Shown: positions 57,286 through 64,000 of the stretch, in pieces
Layout of the letters: each line of letters opens with the position of its first letter
Numbering within the stretch: position 1 is the first letter of the stretch
DNA from: Purpureocillium takamizusanense
Taxonomy: Eukaryota; Ascomycota; Sordariomycetes; Hypocreales; Ophiocordycipitaceae
Length of the DNA: 64,000 nucleotides
Reading direction: 5' to 3'
Assembly: GCF_022605165.1 (NCBI RefSeq)
Contig: NC_063070.1
Span: forward strand, 1,426,001 to 1,490,000
Program-made: the position numbers and the translations under genes
Notes under the pieces: generated by a model
Told to the model about the DNA's origin: nothing
What the model saw: the letters and a program-made list of their open reading frames with translations, nothing else
Database searches by the model: none

Positions 57286-59186
57286 ATGAAGAATCGCTCG
57301 GTTGTTCAAGGGGGACACGCTCGAATCAACTTTCTCAGGCAGTCAGTCAACCGCCCGGACTGCTCCCCTATCCGTGCCGAGTCCTGCGGCCAAGCAACGC
57401 CGAGGGAGCTTCTGGCCCGCCCATCGGTGGACATGGACGCGTGTGCTGCTTTTTTGTGTGAGGGTCCGTCTCGCAACACACACGCGACATATACGTTATG
57501 CATTGAGGTGTGAAGAAGTGGGCAGTTGTTGTATGCGTGGGTGCGCACAAAGGTTCTCGATTAACATGATGCGGCGAGACTTTGCTGACATCACATTCGA
57601 ATCGGCCATGTCTCGTGAGATCTGTATGCAAGCCATCTAAGGTCGAGTAAATTAGGTCTTACCTAGTATGAACTCGGGAGATGCCCGTCTGCTCGCCTCA
57701 GCTGCTCGTCGGCAGGCCGGCGTCAAGTCTCTGGCGATGTGAGCGAAGGCCCAGTGTTTTAGGGCAGCAGCGCAGGGCACAGAGCACTAGGTAGTTTAGT
57801 AGGGGTCGCATGGGTTGCGGAGTCCGGCACCAGGCTCCGCAATGCCCGGGGCCCAAAACCGCGAGCAATCTGTCCCTAGCATGGCATGGCTTGCATGGCA
57901 TGCTCGCGAGTATGCGCCAGGCGATGATGGTCCCCACACGCTGGCGCAGTTGAGGTGGATGGATGGCAAGATGCCTTGGATGGGTGGTGGGTGGTGCCCC
58001 GTCCCCAGTGACGCCGGCCGCGCCGCATAAGCCCAACCCATGCAACCATGATACCTCCTGCGCGGTACAGGCTCACCAATGCTCAGTCTCAGGGCAGGCA
58101 AGTCGCCGTGTCGAGTGCCATTGGCCCTGCCGCGCCCCGCAGGTGCCCACTGGGCAATTGATGGAGGGCTCTAGCACGACCACTACCAAAGGCAATCTTG
58201 GGGAGTCACTACACCTAGCGCCGCCTCTCGAGTGAGGCTCCCATGGCACTGGGCCACCTATGGGACGAGGCCTAGGGTTACACGGGCATCCGCTGCCGCA
58301 GGTCCATCAATTGGAGCCGTGCTTGCCCTGCTGGCCCCTGCCCTGCGTACGGCAAGGCAGGGTACTAAGCTTCGATGCCTGCGTTACCTGGGCAAGGTAG
58401 TACGTGGTAGTACCACCCACCTGTGGCCTCAACTGGCGGGGGGGGGCGATGCGCCTGCACCAAGTGCCTTTTTGGGTGCCGTTCGTCGTCTTGACGGGTG
58501 GTGGTGGTGGTGATGCATGTGCTGGGCAGCCACTCACCCACCCACTTTGACCGACCACGCAGTCTTTGCATTCCCTCCCTCTTGCACCCGGAACCTTGGG
58601 GTCCAGAACCAGGCAAAGGGGAACAAGGTGAGCTGCCAGCCATTGTCCATGAACCCTCAACCAGAACCTTTGCTCTCCATCCCATTCATCCATCCACTCA
58701 CCCATCCGTCCGCGCCCGTCTATCTACCCAATCTATCCTTCCATCCCGCAGCGCCCATCTGCCCGGCGGCGGCGGCAACCACCTGGGCCGGGCTCGGCTG
58801 GGCTGGGAGTGAGTGGGAGGGAGACATGGAGGAGGAGCCCGCTGACCCAGGGCCTCGTCAACTCTAATATCTTTTCATGGACCCCCGCCGCCATCGCCCG
58901 CCTTTATCAGGCACAGTCTAGACTCTAGACCCTTTTTCGGCTCTCGACACGCCGCGCAGCCTGTCCTTTCTGACTACCCAAGCACGTCCAAGGAATTTCA
59001 TAAAGGACGCCAGCCATCGCGGGGCTCGACCGACATCACCATCACCACCCTCTGTTCTGCTCTTGCAACCGTCTCCGCGCCCCCCTCCTTCAGCGGCATT
59101 GCGACTCCACGCGACGGACGCCGCGGCGTCAGCTCGTAAGACAAACCAACCGTCATGAAGTGACGCAGACCCCGAGACCCGGTGCA
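57286..59186. other. Intergenic region and transcription-factor leader
   Basis: The right half (58500-59150) is C/T-rich on the plus strand, with CATC-type short repeats near 58680-58710, and is probably the promoter and leader of the Zn2Cys6 gene. No gene is supported. Confidence 0.5.
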
Positions 59187-61163
59187 ATGGTCAGGCCCGA
59201 TCCATCGGCCGAGGCGACGATGAGCTCCGCCGCCACCTCCCCCTCCCCCTCGCCCTCCCCCTCGCGCTCGACTTCGACAGCGGCAGCGGCGTCGACGACA
59301 GCCTCGGCCAACCCGCAGCCGGCACGCCAGCGAAAGTGGCATCCCCGCGTCTTCACCGGCTGCGTCAACTGTCGCCGCCGCCACGTCAAGTGCGACGAGC
59401 GCACCCCCTCGTGCTCCAACTGCACGCGCCTGCACCTGGCCTGCAACTTTGACCGCCGCTTTGTCTTCAAGGCCGCCCGTCCCGCCAACAAGGCCCCGCC
59501 GGACCAGCCGCAGTGCCCGGGCCAGCCTCAGCAACCACAGCAGCTGCTGCTGCAGTTCACAGAGGACGCCGCGGTTGTTGTTGCGCCCGCCGGCGCTGCC
59601 CCCGATGAGCGCCCCGCCTCCGCCGGCTCTGGCGCTTCATGTTCCTCAGGGTCCGAGGCCGTCGACGGTGGCGACCTGTCACTGTCCGTGCCGGCCAGCA
59701 GCGTCGTCCCCGCGAGAACGGGCATTCTCAGCTTCGCAGACGCCAGCACCCGGGGCATCCCGGTCTTCACCACCGGCGGCGTTGTGCCGCCGACCGGCCC
59801 TGTCATGGGCCTCGAGTCGTGCTTCAGGATCTCCACGCCCGACCCTGCAGCGCACATCCACAGCTACGAGGACATGTACTATCACCACTTCCTCAACACC
59901 GTCTCCACCTATCTCATCATCTACGACACGCCGTCCAACTCCAACCCCTATCGGATGCTGCCCGCCATGGTCGGCAACTCGGGCCTCCTGCAGGACACGA
60001 TGAGGGCCCTCGGCGCCATGCACCTCTCCGGCCTTCCCCTGGCCCAGAATAGGACACTGCATCGCAATGCTGCCATGAACATGTACAGCAATGTCGTCAC
60101 GAGGGTGCGCAGTCTGGTCTCCTCCAGCCACAGCACCCCAAATCTGGAGCTTCTGGCCACCACGTTGCTGCTCTGCATGTTCGAAAAGATGTCTTCGGCT
60201 GACTCCAACTGGAAGATCCACCTCTCAGGGGCCGGGCACATCTTCAAAACCATGTACAGCCCGCGCCCAGCGCTGCCCGGCAGCGACGGCTTGGACGGCC
60301 TGGCTGTCTCCAACACCCTCCCCCTTCGACGCTTCCTGGTCTCGCTAATGTCGTACCTGGACCTGGCCGCGTCCTGCGCCACTGGCGAGGCGCCGCTGAT
60401 CGCAGGTAACTACTGGGAGACGCTGGGGGGCGGGTGGGAGTACAACCTGGGCGTCCCGAGCTTCGCGACGAGCCGCCAGCCCGCGGACCGTACAATGGCC
60501 CAGCTACGAAATTCGTGGTCGAGGCTCATGTCCATACAGCTTGAAATCTGTCGCTTCTCTGGCATGATTCGAGATGGGATGGACGACCTTCAGAAGGAAC
60601 TCATGCACAGCGACATCCAGTACAGGATCCAAAGCTGGCACGAGAGCGCTCCAGATGTCTACCTTCGGCTGGAGGGCCTGAATGAGATGCCCGCCGACGC
60701 TTCGCCAGAAGAGGCTGAGACACTGACAGCGGCAGCCTGCGTCCTGGGCTACGCCCTGGGAGCCAGTGTCTACCTCGAGCGAACCGTGACGAGACGGGTG
60801 GGGAGCGCCGCATTTGACCCCGTCATCAAGCAAACCGTCGATCGCATGTTTGCGCTCAACTTTAATTTCTCCAGTGGCATCACCCAGCTCGCCAACCTGT
60901 GGGCGTTGCTAACGGCGGGCATTGCCACGGTAGACCCGGAGCAGCAGAACCGCCTACGCGAGCGGTTAATGGGAATGAGGAATTTTGGTTTCAAGGTACA
61001 GCAGAAAATTCCTGCAAAGTAAAGACCACGCCGCTGACGAGTTTGGCAGAATGTGTACAGGGTGCTAGACACGCTGGAGTATTGCTGGGAGCATATGAAG
61101 CTCTACGGCGGAGTCGACTATGACGAGTTCGAGGCCATGCTCGCTTCCAACTTGGTTCCTTGA
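59187..61163 (+). CDS. Zn2Cys6 binuclear cluster transcription factor
   Basis: Two exons, 59187-60995 and 61050-61163, with a 54-nt intron (donor GTACAG, acceptor GGCAG) give 640 residues. The DNA-binding domain is at residues 59-86, with Cys59, 62, 69, 76, 79 and 86 in the exact CX2CX6CX6CX2CX6C spacing, preceded by a Ser/Pro/Ala-rich tail and followed by a Gln/Pro-rich linker. The C-terminal two thirds is the helical fungal regulator domain (Fungal_trans_2 type), with LLLCMFEKM, WKIHLSGAGHIF and the terminal YCWEHMKLYGGVDYDEFEAML. The intron is needed to reach that terminal motif; without it the protein stops seven residues after the donor. The first in-frame ATG is 59187; another at 59220 is possible. 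The gene ends 143 bp from the urea carboxylase-like gene, so a regulatory link is possible but untested. Confidence 0.88.
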
Positions 61164-61306
61164 CGAAAGCGTGCGCGAATGAATGGCTCCGCGCAGATAG
61201 CCAAATGAGGTAAAATACCAACATGAAAGGTGATGCCTGACAGTGTTTGCCACAAATCCATTGCAGCGTGAATAGAGCCTTTGATTCGGTACCATTGCAG
61301 CGCAAT

Positions 61307-64000
61307 CTAATGGCCTTCGGACCCGTCTTGAGACCTCGACAAGACAATCATGGTGTCGCCAGGCTTGACAAGGTCGCCTTGCACACACACAATGCTCTCG
61401 ATGGTCAACCCGACTTGCGCTCGAGTGGCCACAACGTTGACCTCCATTTTCATGGCTTCCAGAACGGCAAGCACCTCCCCTTCTTTGATTGAGCAGCCCC
61501 TTTTCGCGTGCATCCTGTAAATGCTCGCATGCATGCCGGACTGTACCTTGAGCGAGTCATCTGAGTAGCAAGCACCACTTAGCCGTCTTGCCGGTATGGC
61601 AGTCAAGGATCGCCATTCAAGACACGTACCTATATCGTCAAGCGACGGCAGCGGGTCTTTCTCGAACCTTTGCTCCTCCTGCCACTGTGCCCACAGGACT
61701 TTCTCCCTACAGCTCTCACGCACGCGTCAGCGGCCCTGGCGAACGCACGCCACGCGAGACACTTTGCCGAGGGCGGGGGGCACTTGACGTACTTCTCAAC
61801 CTCTATGGCCGTTGCCGCTTCCTGTCTGGCCCTAAAAACCGCGGCCTCGTCGGCGACGCTCGCGCAGAAGCGCGCATACTCGTCCACGTCGAACTCGGTG
61901 TGCTCAATGTCGAAATCGAACTTGCCGGCCTGGAAGCGGCTGTAAATGCGCTCAAACTCGTCCTCGTCGACGGCGTAGAAGCTGAGCTGGTCAAAGTTCT
62001 CAAACAGCCACGGACGGTCCCCAAACACCTTGTTGACGCAGAACTTGTCCCACCCGGGGAGTGTGCGTCCAAAGTTGACGTAGCCGCCGGGGGCGTCCTG
62101 AAGGGTTGCGATCGCGAGCGCGCGGGGTGGTCAGCCTTGATGCGCCAACTGCGCGGGGGGTGACAGGGACTAAGTAGGGTGAAGGAGGAAGGGAGGGATA
62201 GCTTACAACGGGGTCGCAGGAGAAGAAGCACCCGCCAATGCCGAGACCACCGGCAGGAGAAAACGTGCGAGAGGGATTAAACTTGGGCACGACGAGACGG
62301 GCCCGTGGGTCGAGCGGGATGCCAATGGGTGTGCCGCTCCAGAAGCCGACGCCGACGACGAGGATGCGCGTGCTGAGGAGCTTGTCCAGGATGTCCTGCT
62401 TGGACGCCAGCCCGTTGGATCGCGCGATGAACTCGACCGGGTCGGGCAGGTATGTCGCGTACGGCCGCTGAGTGGCCATGTACCGCTCTATGGCGTCTTT
62501 GTTGACCTTGTCATCGAAGACCATCGGGAGGCGGATGTGCCGGCTGGAGAGCTTCGTCGACGGGCGGTCGGAGCCTAGCTCAGCAGCGAGGACAGCCTTG
62601 ACGGCATCGACGAGGCCACGCTGCGGTATCTCGCAGCAGTCATACTCGACCAGGATGCCTGAGAGACGTTAGCAGCAGGGCCCCCTTTTTCAAAGCGCAA
62701 GGGACAGATACGGGGGACTTTACTGCAACCGATGGGTGTGGTGAGGCGCACGCCGTTGATCGCGGCGCGGTTAAGGGCCGCTGTCACGGCCTGGACTCGG
62801 CATCGGACGTCGAGCTGAAGGGACTGAAGGAGCTCCAACAATATGTACGAGTCTCCGGCCTGTCTGATCGTGGCCTCCTTGTACGTGCCAATGATGGCGG
62901 TTGAGTGGCGTGCTATCTCGTCGCGGCACGGGATCGACAGGTCCAGGGGGGTAACGTCGCCTGAGCCGCTCGACACGAGGGCAGATACCCTGTCTATGAA
63001 TACAGCCTGCCTTTTTCGAAGATCCGTGGCGGATTCCATGCGTATCGGAGTGAATCGAAACTTATCTCCCGGTTTCATCTGGCCTACCTTGAACAGCTCC
63101 GCGCGCGGGACCACGTGGGACGTGATAAACCCCCCGAGCGAGGGAGCGTCGGCGGGGAAGATGACGGCCGAGTCGCCGGTCCAGTTCAGAGCCCCCATGG
63201 AGTATGGGTAGTCGAGGTAGTTGCTGGGATGTGAGCCACCCTCTCCACCTGTCTCCCTCGCCCATCGAGGTTGCGGCCCATGGAGGCGCACGCCGATGCG
63301 CGAAGCTTGGTGCGAGACGGTCCAGTCGCTCGTGTAAATGGCGTCGACATCGGCGGGCGTCATGATGTCTGGGGAGTCGTGAGGGCCGGAGAGACAGTAG
63401 ACCACTGACGGGTCCCAAACGGGGATGAGGGAGGTAGAAAGCTGAAAGGGTTCAAAGACTCCCGGGTCGGCAATGTCGAGCATGTCGCCCGCGACGAGTT
63501 GGCGACCCTGAAGCCCGCCAATCTCAACGACGGGGCTTGTCGCCTTTGAGCCGAGATACAAGGGCACCCCAGGAAACCCGCCCTTGATAGCAAGATAGGT
63601 GCGGCACCCCCCCGAAATTGTACCAATGTCCAGCATTGAACCCGCAGAGGCCTCGACGCGCGTGTACATTGGAACCGCGACCCCGTCCAGCTGAGGGTCG
63701 ACCGTCGCCCCGGCCAGTGCGAAGATGGCTCGTTGATGAAACCTGACTTTCGGTCCGGTGAAGGTGGCCTCGAGGAGCTCACAGCCACGGTCGTTGCCGA
63801 CAATGCAGCTGGCTAGCTGGGCATGCAAGGGATCCATAGGACCCGACTCTGGAATACCGAAACCAATGCCAACTCGACCAGGCATGTCCTGGATCGTGGT
63901 GTAGCTTCCTGGGGAGATGACCTCCATCACCCGGAGGGTATACCGGAAGGTGTTGAGAAAGTTTGTCGTCGTCTGCCCCTGTTCAAACGACTGCGAGCTG
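61307..64000 (-). CDS. Urea carboxylase / urea amidolyase-type enzyme, C-terminal part (5' end beyond window)
   Basis: Five visible exons: >64000-62724, 62658-62207, 62097-61793, 61706-61630 and 61560-61307. Coding continues past the right edge (in frame as SFEQGQTTTNFLNTFRY, the end of a biotin carboxylase domain), so the N terminus is missing. In order, the visible parts are the AHS2/KipA-like domain (EVISPGSYTTIQDMPGRVG), the AHS1/KipI-like domain (GGCFFSCDP/DAPGGYVNFGRTLPGWD), a helical linker, and a biotinyl domain with LEAMKMEV. The biotinylated Lys codon is at 61448-61450. This is the order of urea carboxylase and of the carboxylase half of Dur1,2, which converts urea to allophanate with ATP and bicarbonate. 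An amidase (allophanate hydrolase) part, if present, would be outside. The introns (65, 109, 86 and 69 nt) have GTAAAG, GTAAGC or GTACGT donors. Exon 4 is only 77 nt. Confidence 0.88.

Noticed and set aside
56506..57318. 270-codon minus-strand frame
   Set aside because: Antisense of the HNH-like gene; Arg/Leu-rich shadow.

Overview
The window is nuclear DNA from a filamentous ascomycete. The evidence is GT-AG introns of about 50-180 nt with GTAAGT or GTACGT donors and CTAAC/CTGAC branch points, GC-rich coding sequence, and gene families typical of Pezizomycotina. The protein types and gene style fit Sordariomycetes, probably Hypocreales; that placement is my inference, not a measured result. 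I found seventeen protein-coding genes, two of them cut by the window edges. I saw no tRNA, rRNA, CRISPR array or intact transposon.

Left third (1-24 kb): the 3' end of a secreted Ser/Thr/Pro-rich protein with a CBM19-like chitin-binding module; a classical protein tyrosine phosphatase (-); the mitochondrial RCC1-like protein Fmp25 (-); the Golgi tether subunit Cog3 (+, five exons); a tandem GFA/CENP-V-domain protein (+, five exons); a Ymc1-type mitochondrial carrier (+); a RINT1/Tip20 ER-tether subunit (-); and the mating/fusion membrane protein Fig1 (+).

Middle (23-46 kb): a large GH47 alpha-mannosidase with two long insertions (-); the cell-wall-integrity MAPKKK Bck1 (-); an F-box-like ankyrin protein (+); two gene-poor stretches of about 3.6 kb each; and an aldo-keto reductase (-) between them.

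Right third (45-64 kb): a small predicted GPI-anchored orphan (-); an NLR-associated-type alpha/beta hydrolase standing alone (-); the RES-complex FHA protein Pml1 (-); a type II haloacid dehalogenase (-) divergent from an HNH-like zinc protein (+); a Zn2Cys6 transcription factor (+); and, 143 bp away and convergent, the 3' part of a urea carboxylase/urea amidolyase-type enzyme (-) that runs off the right edge.

The genes are mostly unrelated housekeeping functions, not a single cluster. Loose themes are secretory-pathway tethering and glycan trimming (Cog3, Tip20, GH47), the cell surface and its signalling (CBM19-like protein, Fig1, Bck1, GPI protein), and mitochondria (Fmp25, Ymc1). The adjacent Zn2Cys6 regulator and urea carboxylase-like gene are the only pair suggesting a local regulatory unit. 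I did not find an obviously new multi-gene system. The most notable items are an in-frame TAG in COG3 that is removable by a 51-nt intron, a predicted start-codon-only coding exon, the GPI orphan, and a recurring GTAC-spaced intergenic 11-mer.
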